Shown here in pieces: positions 14,905 through 27,170 of a stretch of 64,000 bases of DNA. This DNA is from Geothrix rubra (GTDB lineage Bacteria > Acidobacteriota > Holophagae > Holophagales > Holophagaceae). The translations under genes were made by a program, and so were the position numbers. Position 1 is the stretch's first letter; each line of letters begins with the position of its first letter. Under the pieces are notes generated by a model. It was not told where the DNA came from. It made no database searches and saw only the letters and a list, made by a program, of their open reading frames with translations. Where the stretch lies: NCBI RefSeq assembly GCF_030268065.1, contig NZ_BSDD01000007.1, forward strand, positions 1 through 64,000, read 5' to 3'.

Positions 14905-15900
14905 TCAGCCTTCGGCTGGCAGCTGGCGGTAGAGGTCCCGGCGGTGGACCTGCATGAACGGGGTGGGATCCGTGACGGGTGTCCAGCCCAGCTTGGCGTA
15001 GAGCCCGTGGGCATCGCGGGTGGCCAGCAGGAGCCGGCGCATGCCCCGGACCTCGGGATGGTTCATCAGGGCGCGGATCATGGCCACGGACAGCCCCCGT
15101 CCGCGGTGCTCCTCCAGGACGAACACGTCGGCCAGGTAGGCGAAGGTGGTGCGGTCCGTGGCCATCCGCGCGTAGCCGACCTGCGTCCCCCCGGGGCCGA
15201 AGACCCCCACGCAGAGGCTGTGGCGGGCGGCCTGCTCCACCACCTCCCGGGGGATGCCCGGGGACCAGTAGCTCTGCGCCAGGTAGCGGTGGATGACGTC
15301 GAACTGGAATTCCCGGGCGTCGAGCGAGATCCGGTAGCCGCCGGGCACCGGTGGCAGCACGGGGAACTCCCGCGGAACCTCCGGCGGGGCGGCGTTGTCG
15401 AGCCCCTCGGCCCAGCGGCGGACGGATTCGGGCAGGTGGGGGGACGGCGCCTCGTGGCCCAGGGGCTGGAGCACCTCGGCCGTGGGCACGTTGCCCTCGC
15501 GCCCCCGGAAGAGGGCCCGCACCACGCCTTCCGCCGCCAGCTCGCCCTCCTGGAGGAAGCGCTGCTCCAGGAAGAACCACTTCCCGTCCCAGCCCAGGAG
15601 CCGGGTATGCAGCTCGTAGCCCGCGAAGGGCGCCAGGCTCCGGCGGTAGCGCATGGTGAGGCCCCCCACCAGGGGCTTCCACCGGTTGCGCAGCATGGCG
15701 CGGCCCAGGCCGGTCCGGAAGCTGAGGTCGAAGCGGCCCAGGTCCATGACGCTCAGGAACCGCCCGTTGTTCATGTGGAGGTTCACGTCCAGGTCGTTGG
15801 GCCAGACCCGGAACCGGAGGACCGAGGTCCCCAGGGGATCCAGCGGAGGGCGGCCCTTGAGGGTGAGGCCTTTCCAGAGCAGGCGGGCGAGCAGGGTCAT
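14905..15900 (-). CDS. Fusion of a THEM6-like thioesterase domain and a GNAT acetyltransferase domain
   Basis: A 331-residue two-domain protein. Residues 1 to about 150 are a hot-dog thioesterase-like domain of the THEM6/acyl-ACP type: RVWPNDLDVNLHMNNGRFL carries the usual Asp and His-Asn positions, then WFFLEQRFLQEGELAAEGVV. Residues about 190-331 are a GNAT domain with TTFAYLADVFVLEEHRGRG as the acetyl-CoA-binding motif A and a C-terminal LYAKLGWTPV motif. The two activities could act on the same acyl thioester, one hydrolysing it and one transferring it; this is inference. The stop touches the map stop, tail to tail. Confidence 0.8.
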   Translation of the reverse strand: MTLLARLLWKGLTLKGRPPLDPLGTSVLRFRVWPNDLDVNLHMNNGRFLSVMDLGRFDLSFRTGLGRAMLRNRWKPLVGGLTMRYRRSLAPFAGYELHTRLLGWDGKWFFLEQRFLQEGELAAEGVVRALFRGREGNVPTAEVLQPLGHEAPSPHLPESVRRWAEGLDNAAPPEVPREFPVLPPVPGGYRISLDAREFQFDVIHRYLAQSYWSPGIPREVVEQAARHSLCVGVFGPGGTQVGYARMATDRTTFAYLADVFVLEEHRGRGLSVAMIRALMNHPEVRGMRRLLLATRDAHGLYAKLGWTPVTDPTPFMQVHRRDLYRQLPAEG

Positions 15901-15923
15901 GCCTCCCAGGCTACCTTAGTGGC

Positions 15924-16760
15924 ATGGTCCTCACGATGACGGCCCCCGCCAAGCTGAACCGCTTCCTCGCCGTGCTGGGCCGGCGGGCGGATGGGTACCA
16001 CGACCTGGAACTGGTGACCACGGTGCTGGAGGACGTGCCGGACCTCGCGGACACCCTCTCGGCCGAACCCGCGGCCGAGCTCTCCCTGTCGATCACCGGT
16101 CCCACGGGCCAGGGGCTGGTGGCCGACGAATCCAACCTGGTGATCCGCGCCTGGCGCCTGCTGGAGGATGCCGCCCGCCGGACCCTGCCGGCCGCCCTCC
16201 GCCTGGAGAAGCGCATCCCCCACGGCGCCGGCCTCGGCGGTGGCAGCAGCGATGCGGCCGCGGCCCTGCGGCTGGGGAACCGGCTCTTCGACCTGGGCCT
16301 GGACGACGGCGTCCTGCTGGCCCTGGCCGGCCGCCTGGGAAGCGACGTGCCGCTCTTCCTCCTCGGCGGCACGGTGCTGGGCCTGGGCCGGGGCGAGCGG
16401 GTCTTCCCCCTGCGGCCCATCCCCCTGGAACCGATCCTGCTCGTCCATCCCGGGCTGCACGTCTCCACCCCGAGCGTCTACCGGGCGATCCAGGACGTGG
16501 GCTACCCCTTCCCCGAGGCCCTGGCGTCCCAGGCCGAGGGGGCGGCCCCCCCCTGGCGGAACGACCTGACCGGCGCGGCCCTCTGGGTCTGCCCGCCCCT
16601 GGCGGAGGTGCGGGATGCCCTGCGCGAGGCGGGTGGCGAGCCCCTGCTCTGCGGTTCCGGCAGCTGCTGGGCGGCACGCTTCGGCCGCGCCGGGGACCGG
16701 GACGCCGCCGGGGCGCGCCTGGCGGCGGGCCATCCGGACTGGCGGACCTGGCGCGTCTGA
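15924..16760 (+). CDS. ispE: 4-diphosphocytidyl-2-C-methyl-D-erythritol kinase
   Basis: Phosphorylates CDP-methylerythritol in the non-mevalonate (MEP) isoprenoid pathway. The GHMP-kinase N-terminus has APAKLNRFLAVLGRRADGYH, and the ATP-binding glycine loop is IPHGAGLGGGSSDAAAAL. The SDVPLFLLGGTVLGLGRG block and C-terminal LCGSGSCWAARFG complete the fold. The 278-residue length is normal. An in-frame ATG four codons downstream would begin MTAPAKLN and is equally plausible. It precedes a gene with a UbiA prenyltransferase domain, whose substrates are prenyl diphosphates, so the pair may share isoprenoid metabolism. Confidence 0.95.
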   Translation: MVLTMTAPAKLNRFLAVLGRRADGYHDLELVTTVLEDVPDLADTLSAEPAAELSLSITGPTGQGLVADESNLVIRAWRLLEDAARRTLPAALRLEKRIPHGAGLGGGSSDAAAALRLGNRLFDLGLDDGVLLALAGRLGSDVPLFLLGGTVLGLGRGERVFPLRPIPLEPILLVHPGLHVSTPSVYRAIQDVGYPFPEALASQAEGAAPPWRNDLTGAALWVCPPLAEVRDALREAGGEPLLCGSGSCWAARFGRAGDRDAAGARLAAGHPDWRTWRV

Positions 16761-16837
16761 AGGGCGCCTGTCGCGACAAGGGAGACCCGCCCGCGCACCA
16801 GGAGTAGGATGAACCCCTCCTCGCGGGAGGTCGGACC

Positions 16838-18379
16838 GTGGCTGAGGGCCAGGCAAGGCCGGACCTGAAGGTGCTGGTGGTGCTGGGCCACCCCCGCCGG
16901 GACAGCCTCTGCGGCGCCCTGGCGGCGTCCTACGCCGAGGGCGCCCGGGCCGCGGGCCTGACCGTCCAGCGGCTCGACCTGGCGGACCTGACCTTCGACC
17001 TCTCGGTGCGCACGCCCTCGCCCCGGGACCAGGTCCTGGAGCCGGACCTCCGGCGCGCCCAGGCCCTCGTCCACTGGGCGGACCACCTGGTCTTCGTCTA
17101 TCCGGCCTGGTGGGGCACCCTGCCGGCCCTGCTCAAGGGCTTCCTCGACCGCGTGCTCGCGCCGGGCTTCGCCTTCGAGCTGGACGAGGGGACGCCCGGG
17201 ACCTGGCGGAAGCTGCTCGCGGGACGATCCGCCGAGCTGCTGGTGACCATGGACACGCCGGCGTGGGTCTACCGGTGGATCTACCGCCAGCCCGGACACC
17301 AGGCCATGCGGCGGGCGACGCTGGCCTTCTGCGGCGTGGCCCCGACCTTCGCCGCCACCTTCGGCCCCGTGGCCGGTTCCACGCCCCTGGCGCGCCAGCG
17401 CTGGCTGGCCGCGGCGCGGGGGGCGGCGGTCCGGCTGCCCGTGCGACTCCGCCGGTCCCGGTGGCGCGGGCGGGCGGTCGCCTGGCTCCGGATCCTCCGC
17501 CTGCAGTTCTACCCCATGACCTGGGTCGCCTACACCGTAGGCGCCCTCGAGGCCTGGCGCCGGTCGGGCGCCTTCTCCCTCCGGATCTACGGGCTCGGCT
17601 ACCTGTGCGTCTTCCTGGCGGAGGTCCTGACCGTGCTGGGGAACGAATGGTTCGACCGGGACACGGACCGCCTCAACCGGAATGCGGGCCCCTTCAACGG
17701 GGGCTCGCGGGTCCTCGTCGACGGTGGCCTGGGGCCCGGGAGCGTCCGGCGGGTGATGGCCGGGCTCGCCCTGCTGCTGGCCTCGGCCCTCTCCGTCCTG
17801 GCCTGGGCCCTGCCTGGCCCGGCCCGCCCGGAGGTCCTGGTGGTGGTGGCGCTGGCCGTGCTGGCGCTGGGCTACACCGTGCCGCCCCTCCGGCTGGTCT
17901 ACCGGGGCTTCGGCGAGCTGGACGTGGCCCTCACCCACAGCTTCGCGGTGATCCTCTGCGGGGCCCTCCTCCAGTCCGGCGCCTGGTGGGATTCCCGGGC
18001 CTGGCTCCTCGGCGTCCCCCTGTTCTTCGCCACCCTCGCCGCCATCACGCTCTCGGCGATTCCGGACCACGATGCCGACAAGGCCGTCTCCAAGCGGACC
18101 CTGGCCGTGCTCCTGGGGCCGCGGGGCGCCGCAAGGGCCGCCATGGGGTTCATCGCGGCCGCGGCCGCCTCGGGGGTGGCCTGGCATTGGTCCGGACTCT
18201 ACGCGGGGCCGGGTGGCTATGCCGCGTTCCTGGCCCTTCTCCATGGGGCGGTGCTGCTCCGGGCCGTCCGCGGCTACCTCCGGCGCGGGGCGCCCTGCGC
18301 CCGGATCGACGGGATCCTGGCCCTCGCGCTGACCTTCCTCCTGTGGTTCGGCCTCATTCCGCTGGCGCGTCTCCTCTGA
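16838..18379 (+). CDS. Fusion: flavodoxin-fold NAD(P)H:quinone oxidoreductase + UbiA-family prenyltransferase
   Basis: A 513-residue bifunctional protein. Residues 10 to about 195 form a flavodoxin_2 (NQO1/MdaB-like) domain: VLVVLGHPRRDSLCGALA for FMN/FAD phosphate binding and VFVYPAWWGTLPALLKGFLDRVL, the family signature. Residues about 220-510 are a polytopic UbiA domain with both aspartate motifs: NEWFDRDTDRLNR (Asp273, Asp275, Asp277) and IPDHDADKAVSKRTLAVLLG (Asp410, Asp412, Asp414). UbiA enzymes attach prenyl chains to aromatic acceptors in the membrane; the fused reductase could reduce the quinone acceptor or product. The GTG start has GGGAGG seven bases upstream. The fusion and its proposed substrate coupling are unusual. 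Confidence 0.88.
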   Translation: MAEGQARPDLKVLVVLGHPRRDSLCGALAASYAEGARAAGLTVQRLDLADLTFDLSVRTPSPRDQVLEPDLRRAQALVHWADHLVFVYPAWWGTLPALLKGFLDRVLAPGFAFELDEGTPGTWRKLLAGRSAELLVTMDTPAWVYRWIYRQPGHQAMRRATLAFCGVAPTFAATFGPVAGSTPLARQRWLAAARGAAVRLPVRLRRSRWRGRAVAWLRILRLQFYPMTWVAYTVGALEAWRRSGAFSLRIYGLGYLCVFLAEVLTVLGNEWFDRDTDRLNRNAGPFNGGSRVLVDGGLGPGSVRRVMAGLALLLASALSVLAWALPGPARPEVLVVVALAVLALGYTVPPLRLVYRGFGELDVALTHSFAVILCGALLQSGAWWDSRAWLLGVPLFFATLAAITLSAIPDHDADKAVSKRTLAVLLGPRGAARAAMGFIAAAAASGVAWHWSGLYAGPGGYAAFLALLHGAVLLRAVRGYLRRGAPCARIDGILALALTFLLWFGLIPLARLL

Positions 18380-18459
18380 GCCCGGACGCCCCGCCAGCCG
18401 CACCCCCTGTGCCCACAGGCGCCTACGATCCGGGCATGATGGTAGCTCCTGAGGTGCCC

Positions 18460-19380
18460 ATGTCCGAACCCGCCCTTCGCATCCGCGGCCTGCGCAAGGC
18501 CTTCCCCAAGGTGGTGGCCGTGGCAGGGGTGGACCTGGAGGTGGCCCGCGGCGAAGTGTTCGGCCTGCTGGGCCCCAACGGCGCCGGCAAGACCACCACG
18601 CTGGAGATGATCGAGGGCCTCACGGTCCCCGACGCAGGGGAGATCGAGGTGCTGGGGCGCACCTGGGCCCGGGAGGGCCGGGAGATCCGTTCCCGCATCG
18701 GCGTGCAGCTCCAGAGCACGAGCCTCTTCAACAGGATCACCGTCCGGGAGGCCCTGGACCTCTACGGCACCTACTACCCGAAGGCCCGCACCACGGCCGA
18801 CCTGCTGGATCTGGTGCAGCTCAACGACAAGGCCGACGCCTACCACGTCACCCTCAGCGGCGGCCAGCAGCAGCGGCTCGCGCTGGCCCTGGCCCTCGTG
18901 AACGATCCGGAGCTGGTCTTCCTCGACGAGCCCACCACGGGCCTCGACCCCCAGGCCCGGCGGAGCCTCTGGGACGTGGTGCGCCGCATGAAGGCCGAGG
19001 GCCGCACGGTGCTGCTGACCACCCACTACATGGAGGAGGCCGAGGCGCTCTGCGACCGGCTGGCCATCATGGACCACGGCCAGGTGATCGCCGCGGGGAC
19101 GCCGGCCTCCCTCATCGCCCAGCTGGCCATCCCCAGCGTGGTGGAGCTGACCTTCGACGGCGAGGCGCCGGACCCCGCGGCCTTCGCCGTCCGCCTGGGC
19201 GAGCCCGTGGAACGCCGGGCGGATCTCTGGGAGATCCCCACCCGGGACCCCAAGGCCACGCTCCCGCGCCTCCTCGAGACGGCCGAAGCCGCCGGCGTGC
19301 CCTACCAGCAGGTCCATGTCCGCCGCGCCACCCTCGAGGACGTGTTCCTGCACCAGACCGGCCGGTCCCTCCGCGACTGA
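18460..19380 (+). CDS. ABC transporter ATP-binding protein (ABC-2 exporter, DrrA/CcmA-like)
   Basis: A 306-residue ATPase. It shows Walker A GPNGAGKTTTLEMIEGL, a Q-loop in RIGVQLQSTSLFN, the ABC signature LSGGQQQRLALALALVNDPE, Walker B ELVFLDEPTTGLDP and an H-loop in LLTTHYMEEAEAL. A C-terminal domain of about 80 residues typical of drug/polysaccharide ABC-2 systems follows. It pairs with the permease that starts 39 bases downstream. GAGG lies five bases before the ATG at 18460; in-frame ATGs at 18436 and 18439 lack such a site. Cargo unknown. Confidence 0.93.
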   Translation: MSEPALRIRGLRKAFPKVVAVAGVDLEVARGEVFGLLGPNGAGKTTTLEMIEGLTVPDAGEIEVLGRTWAREGREIRSRIGVQLQSTSLFNRITVREALDLYGTYYPKARTTADLLDLVQLNDKADAYHVTLSGGQQQRLALALALVNDPELVFLDEPTTGLDPQARRSLWDVVRRMKAEGRTVLLTTHYMEEAEALCDRLAIMDHGQVIAAGTPASLIAQLAIPSVVELTFDGEAPDPAAFAVRLGEPVERRADLWEIPTRDPKATLPRLLETAEAAGVPYQQVHVRRATLEDVFLHQTGRSLRD

Positions 19381-19419
19381 CGTCCCCCTCCCTTCGCACC
19401 TCCCGGTGGAGTCCCCCGC

Positions 19420-20484
19420 ATGCTCATGATGATCTGGCGCCAGTTCGTGATGGAGTGGAAGCTCTACCTCCGGGACAAGGGGGCGATGTTCTGGACCTTC
19501 GCCTTCCCGGTGGCGATGCTGCTGGGCTTCGGCATCATCTTCCGGGGCGGGGGCGGGCCGAAGCTGACCGTCGTCTACGTCCAGCCCGCCGCCCAGAGCA
19601 CCCGCGACGCGGCCCTGCTGAAGGCCATGGACGAGGTGCAGCTGAAGGTCCTGTCCCTGGCGCCGGGGGAGGCGGCGGGCCGCTGGGGCCGGGGCGAGAC
19701 GGCCGCCGAGGTGCTGCCGGACGGGGACGGCTACCGCATCCGGCTCAACAGCTACCTCATGGCCCAGGGGGGCCCGACGGCGGGGCTCGTGAACCAGGCC
19801 TGGCTGCTGGCCCAGGCGCGCCTGAACGGCTCGCCGGAACCCGGGCGGATCCCCTTGAGCGTGGAGAGCCCGGGGGGCAAGAAGGCCTCGAACTACGCGG
19901 CCTTCCTCCTGCCGGGCCTCCTGGGCCTCAACCTCCTGAGCATCGGACTCTTCAGCGTGGGCATGGTGAACGTCTCGTACCGGGAGAAGGGCAAGTTCCG
20001 GCGCCTGGCGGTGACGCCCCTGCCCAAGTGGGTGTTCCTCATGGGCCAGGTGCTCCAGCGGCTCACGATCTCCCTGGCCCAGGCGGTGGTCCTCCTCGTG
20101 GTGGGGTGGCTGGCTTTCGGCATCCGCAACCAGGGGTCCTACCTCGATCTGGTGGTGGTGATGACCCTCGGGACGGCCTGCTTCATGTCCTTCGGCTTCG
20201 CCCTCAGCGGGTTCGCGGAGACCTCGGAGACCTACGCGGCCATCGCCAACGTGTTCTTCTTCCCCCTCATGCTCCTCAGCGGCGTCTACTTCACCCTGGA
20301 CTCCGCCCCGCACTGGCTCCAGCAGTCGGTGGCCTTCCTGCCCCTCTCCCCCTTCCTGAGCACCCTCCGGGCCGTGTTCAACGACGGCGCGGGGCTGGCC
20401 GGCCACGGCCTCGGCCTGCTGGTGGTGGCCGCCTGGGCGCTCGGCACCTTCCTCATTGCCGTCCGTCGGTTCCGCTGGAACTGA
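19420..20484 (+). CDS. ABC-2 type transporter permease
   Basis: A 354-residue integral membrane protein. One hydrophobic segment near residues 25-42 (FWTFAFPVAMLLGFGIIF) is followed by an extracytoplasmic domain of about 130 residues. A cluster of about five membrane helices follows from residue 160 (AAFLLPGLLGLNLLSIGLF, VFFFPLMLLSGVYFTL, LGLLVVAAWALGTFLIAV). The YREKGKFRRLAVTPLPKW segment is the cytosolic coupling helix seen in ABC-2 permeases. It should dimerise and work with the upstream ATPase as an efflux pump for a small molecule or lipid. Confidence 0.92.
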   Translation: MLMMIWRQFVMEWKLYLRDKGAMFWTFAFPVAMLLGFGIIFRGGGGPKLTVVYVQPAAQSTRDAALLKAMDEVQLKVLSLAPGEAAGRWGRGETAAEVLPDGDGYRIRLNSYLMAQGGPTAGLVNQAWLLAQARLNGSPEPGRIPLSVESPGGKKASNYAAFLLPGLLGLNLLSIGLFSVGMVNVSYREKGKFRRLAVTPLPKWVFLMGQVLQRLTISLAQAVVLLVVGWLAFGIRNQGSYLDLVVVMTLGTACFMSFGFALSGFAETSETYAAIANVFFFPLMLLSGVYFTLDSAPHWLQQSVAFLPLSPFLSTLRAVFNDGAGLAGHGLGLLVVAAWALGTFLIAVRRFRWN

Positions 20485-20524
20485 CAGGATTCCGGTTCCA
20501 TCCCCCACCTGCCGATGGATGGAC

Positions 20525-23692
<3,168 letters not shown>

Positions 23693-23737
23693 GAACCTCA
23701 GCGTCCGGGCTACACTGGGGCCCTGGAGCGCACACGC

Positions 23738-25006
23738 ATGATTGATTCCCACCGGGCCCGCCTTGCGATCTTCTTCACGGTGTTCATGGACCTGCTGGGG
23801 TTCGGCATCGTCATCCCGATCCTCCCGCTCTACGCCAAGGCCATCGCCGACCATCCCAGCCCCTGGATGGCCCAGGTGGACCGCTTCCTCGGGCTCGGCG
23901 GCGCCGGCACGACCCCCGGCGCCTTCTGGGCGGGCGTGGCCTTCCTGGCCTTCAGCCTCATGCAGTTCATCGCCACGCCCATCCTGGGCCGCGTCTCGGA
24001 CCTGGTGGGCCGCAAGCCCGTGCTCTGGATCAGCCTGATCGGCACCGCCGTGGGCTACGTCATGCTGGCCCTCACCAGCCGCTTCGAGTGGGTGCTGGCG
24101 GCCCGCGTCCTGGACGGCATCACCGGCGGCAACATCTCCGTGGCCCAGGCGGCCATGGCCGACAGCTCGAAACCGGAGGAGCGCTCCAAGGTGATGGGCA
24201 TGATCGGCGCCGCCTTCGGCCTCGGCTTCGTGCTCGGCCCGGCCCTGGCGGGCGTCCTCAGCGGCAGCGCCATGGGCCTGCGGATGCTGGCGACCCACGG
24301 CTGGCATCTGCCCTTCTTCGTGGCGGCGGGCCTCTCCCTGCTGGCCTCCCTCATGGTGATCTTCTGGATGCCCGAGACCCTCACGGACGAGGTCCGGAGC
24401 CGGGCCAAGACCGAGGAGAGCCGGGGCCATGCGCTGATCCAGGCCATGAAGCGCCCGGGCATGACCCAGATCATGGCCATCGCCCTCCTCGCCATGGCGG
24501 GCTTCTCCATGATGGAGGGAACCTTCGCCCTGCTGGCCCATGCCCGCTTCGACTTCCACCAGCGGGAGGTCGGCTACCTCTTCGCCTACATCGGGATCCT
24601 CATCGTGCTCTACCAGGGCGGCCTCGTGCGCATGGTGGCCAAGCGGATCCCCGAGCGCGTCGCCCTCTGGGCGGGCCTGCTCCTGATGGCCCTGTCCCTG
24701 CCCTTCCTGCCGACGGCGCCCTGGAAGTGGCCCTTCCTCCTCGTCCTGATCCCCATGGCCTGGGGCAGCGGCATGAACACCACGGCCACCTCCGCGCTCG
24801 CCAGCCGGCTCACGCCCGCGGAGGACCAGGGCGGCCTCTTCGGCACCATGAACGCCATGACGGGCCTGGGCCGCATCGTGGGCCCCCTGGCCGGCACCTT
24901 CGTCTTCGCCCGGTGGGGCGGCCACGCCACCTACCTGGCCTCCGCCGGCGTGGTGGTCGTGGCCCTCCTGCTCGCCTTCACCCTGCCCCGCAAGGAGCCT
25001 GCATGA
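23738..25006 (+). CDS. MFS transporter, TetA/DHA1-like
   Basis: A 422-residue major facilitator with about twelve hydrophobic segments. Family motif A appears as GRVSDLVGRKPVLWISLIG between helices 2 and 3, and the FGIVIPILPLYAKAI helix 1 motif and FGLGFVLGPALAGVLSG (motif C-like, antiporter signature) point to the DHA1 drug:H+ antiporter group. A longer loop (about residues 35-60) separates helices 1 and 2. Its TGA overlaps the ATG of hutH as ATGA, so the two are probably cotranslated. Whether it moves histidine-pathway compounds or drugs is unknown. Confidence 0.9.
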   Translation: MIDSHRARLAIFFTVFMDLLGFGIVIPILPLYAKAIADHPSPWMAQVDRFLGLGGAGTTPGAFWAGVAFLAFSLMQFIATPILGRVSDLVGRKPVLWISLIGTAVGYVMLALTSRFEWVLAARVLDGITGGNISVAQAAMADSSKPEERSKVMGMIGAAFGLGFVLGPALAGVLSGSAMGLRMLATHGWHLPFFVAAGLSLLASLMVIFWMPETLTDEVRSRAKTEESRGHALIQAMKRPGMTQIMAIALLAMAGFSMMEGTFALLAHARFDFHQREVGYLFAYIGILIVLYQGGLVRMVAKRIPERVALWAGLLLMALSLPFLPTAPWKWPFLLVLIPMAWGSGMNTTATSALASRLTPAEDQGGLFGTMNAMTGLGRIVGPLAGTFVFARWGGHATYLASAGVVVVALLLAFTLPRKEPA

Positions 25007-26493
25007 TCCGCCTGGACGGACAGTCCCTCACCGCGCCCCTCCTGGCCCGCATCGCGGCCGGCGAGGGGGTCTCGCTCGACGAGGGGGCCCTGGCGATGGT
25101 GGCCGAGAACCGCGCCGTGGTGGACCGCATCGTGGCCGAAGCCCGCACGGTGTACGGCATCAACACCGGCTTCGGGCAGTTCGCCACGGTGGTGATCCCC
25201 CCCGACCAGCTCCAGCAGCTGCAGCTCAACCTGGTGCGCAGCCACGCCGCCGGCGTGGGCGAGCCCCTGCCGAAGGACCAGACCCGGGCCCTCATGGCCG
25301 CCCGCATCAACTGCCTGCTGAAGGCCCACAGCGGCATCCGGCCCGAGCCCATCCGCCTGCTGGCGGACTGCCTGAACCGCGACGTCGTCCCCGTGGTGCC
25401 CAGCCAGGGCAGCGTGGGCGCCAGCGGCGACCTGGCCCCCCTGGCCCACATGGCGCTGCTCCTGGTGGGCGAGGGCCTGGCCTGGGGACCGGCGGGTCTC
25501 GTGCCCGGCGGCGCCGCCCTCGCGGAGGCCGGCCTCGCGCCCGTGGTGCTGCAGGCCAAGGAGGGCCTGGCGCTCATCAACGGCACCCAGCTCATCACCG
25601 CCCTGGGCAACCTCGCCGTGGCCCGCCTTCAGCGGCTGATCCCCCTCTCCGACGAGATCGCCGCCCTCAGCCTGGAGGCCCTGCGCGGCACCCGGGCCGC
25701 CTTCGACCCCCGCATCCACGCGGCCCGGCCCCACCCCGGGCAGATCGCCGTGGCGGACCACATGCGGGAGATCCTGGGCGCGACCAGCGCCATCGCCGAG
25801 AGCCACAAGGACTGCCACCGCGTGCAGGACGCCTACAGCCTGCGCTGCATCCCCCAGGTCCACGGCGTCACGCGGGACGCCCTGGCCTTCGCGGGCGCCA
25901 TCCTGGAGCGGGAGCTGAACGCCGCCACGGACAACCCGATGATCTTCACGGACACGCAGGAATCGCGCTCCGGCGGCAACTTCCACGGCCAGTACCCGGC
26001 CTTCGCCTGCGACGTGCTGGCCATCGCCGCCGCCGATCTCGCCAGCATCTCCGAGCGCCGCCAGGAGCGCCTCGTGAACCCCGCCACCAGCGACCTGCCC
26101 GCCTTCCTCACCGCCAACGGGGGCCTGGAGTCCGGCTTCATGATGGCCCACGTCACCAGCGCGGCCCTCGTCTCCGAGTTGAAGGGCCTGGCCCAGCCCG
26201 CCTGCGTGGACACCATCCCCACCAGCGCCGGCAAGGAGGACCACGTGAGCATGGGCCCCATCGCCGCCCGCAAGCTGCTGCGCGCCGTGGACGGCCTGGA
26301 GCAGGTGCTGGCCATCGAGGCCCGCATGGCCCTCGAGGGCGTGCGGCTCGTGGGCCTGGCCCCGGCCGCGGGCCTGGACGCCCTGCGGGGGCGCCTGTCG
26401 GCAGCCTGCGCCCCCTGGACCGACCGGCCCATGTTCGAGGAGATCCAGGCCACCTTCCGCGCCCTGCGGGACCACCAGGAGGCCACGGCATGA
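25003..26493 (+). CDS. hutH: Histidine ammonia-lyase (histidase)
   Basis: Deaminates L-histidine to trans-urocanate in the cytosol, the first step of histidine use. The 496-residue length is close to the usual 500-510. The self-processing MIO triad Ala140-Ser141-Gly142 lies in QGSVGASGDLAPLAHMAL. The catalytic tyrosine loop is YGINTGFGQF (51-60), and NGTQLITALGNL, CHRVQDAYSLRC and NPATSDLPAF are family blocks. No hutU, hutI or hutF is nearby; instead the gene sits between an MFS transporter and an HD-domain gene, overlapping both by four bases. Confidence 0.94.
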   Translation: MIRLDGQSLTAPLLARIAAGEGVSLDEGALAMVAENRAVVDRIVAEARTVYGINTGFGQFATVVIPPDQLQQLQLNLVRSHAAGVGEPLPKDQTRALMAARINCLLKAHSGIRPEPIRLLADCLNRDVVPVVPSQGSVGASGDLAPLAHMALLLVGEGLAWGPAGLVPGGAALAEAGLAPVVLQAKEGLALINGTQLITALGNLAVARLQRLIPLSDEIAALSLEALRGTRAAFDPRIHAARPHPGQIAVADHMREILGATSAIAESHKDCHRVQDAYSLRCIPQVHGVTRDALAFAGAILERELNAATDNPMIFTDTQESRSGGNFHGQYPAFACDVLAIAAADLASISERRQERLVNPATSDLPAFLTANGGLESGFMMAHVTSAALVSELKGLAQPACVDTIPTSAGKEDHVSMGPIAARKLLRAVDGLEQVLAIEARMALEGVRLVGLAPAAGLDALRGRLSAACAPWTDRPMFEEIQATFRALRDHQEATA

Positions 26494-27170
26494 CACCGCC
26501 CGTCCCCTGGCGCGCCGCCTGCGAGAAGGCCCTCCGGACCTTCTCCGACGCGGATGCCATCCGCCTGTGGGGCATCGGGCACGAAGTGGAGGGCACCTAC
26601 CGGCCCATCTTCAACTACCGGTTCGAGCACACCTACGCCGCCGTGCTGCTGGCCCGGTGGCTGGCCCCCGCCACGGGCGCCGATCTGGAAGTCGTGGAGT
26701 GTGCGGCCTGGCTGCACGACGTGGCCAAGCGGCTGCGGGATCCGGGCTCGAAGGACACCCACGCGCAGGACGCCTCGGCCCAAGTGGAGGAGATCCTCGC
26801 GGACACCGACTTCCCCAAGGCGAAGATCCCCGCGGTGCGCCACGCCATCGAGCGGCACGTGGGCCTGCGGCTCACGAAGCGGCTGGAGCCCCTGGAGACC
26901 GCCTGCCTGTGGGACTGCGACAAGCTCAGCAAGATCGGGGCGGCCAGCCTCATCCATTTCGGCTGCATCAGCGGGGCCTTCCAGCCCATCACCACGGCGG
27001 AGATCCTGCACCGGGGCGAGGCGTGGATCCCCCTGGCCCGCGGCATCGTGGATTCCCTGAACACGGACCCCGCCCGGGAGGAGGGGCGTCGGCGCCTGGC
27101 CTTCCTGGAGGCCCACTACGCCCAGCTCCGCCGGGAATGGTCCGACCCCGCGGAGGTGACGCCCCCATGA
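26490..27170 (+). CDS. HD-domain phosphohydrolase-like protein
   Basis: A 226-residue HD-superfamily protein. The metal-binding order His...HD...Asp is visible: NYRFEHTYAAVLLARWL supplies the first histidine, CAAWLHDVAKRL the HD pair, RHAIERHVGLRLTKR further histidines, and ACLWDCDKLSKIGAASLIHF the last aspartate. This resembles the YfbR/YpgQ-type nucleotide or metabolite phosphohydrolases rather than RelA/SpoT. Substrate unknown. It overlaps hutH (ATGA) and is itself overlapped by the HEAT-repeat gene, implying translational coupling across otherwise unrelated functions. Confidence 0.82.
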   Translation: MTPPVPWRAACEKALRTFSDADAIRLWGIGHEVEGTYRPIFNYRFEHTYAAVLLARWLAPATGADLEVVECAAWLHDVAKRLRDPGSKDTHAQDASAQVEEILADTDFPKAKIPAVRHAIERHVGLRLTKRLEPLETACLWDCDKLSKIGAASLIHFGCISGAFQPITTAEILHRGEAWIPLARGIVDSLNTDPAREEGRRRLAFLEAHYAQLRREWSDPAEVTPP

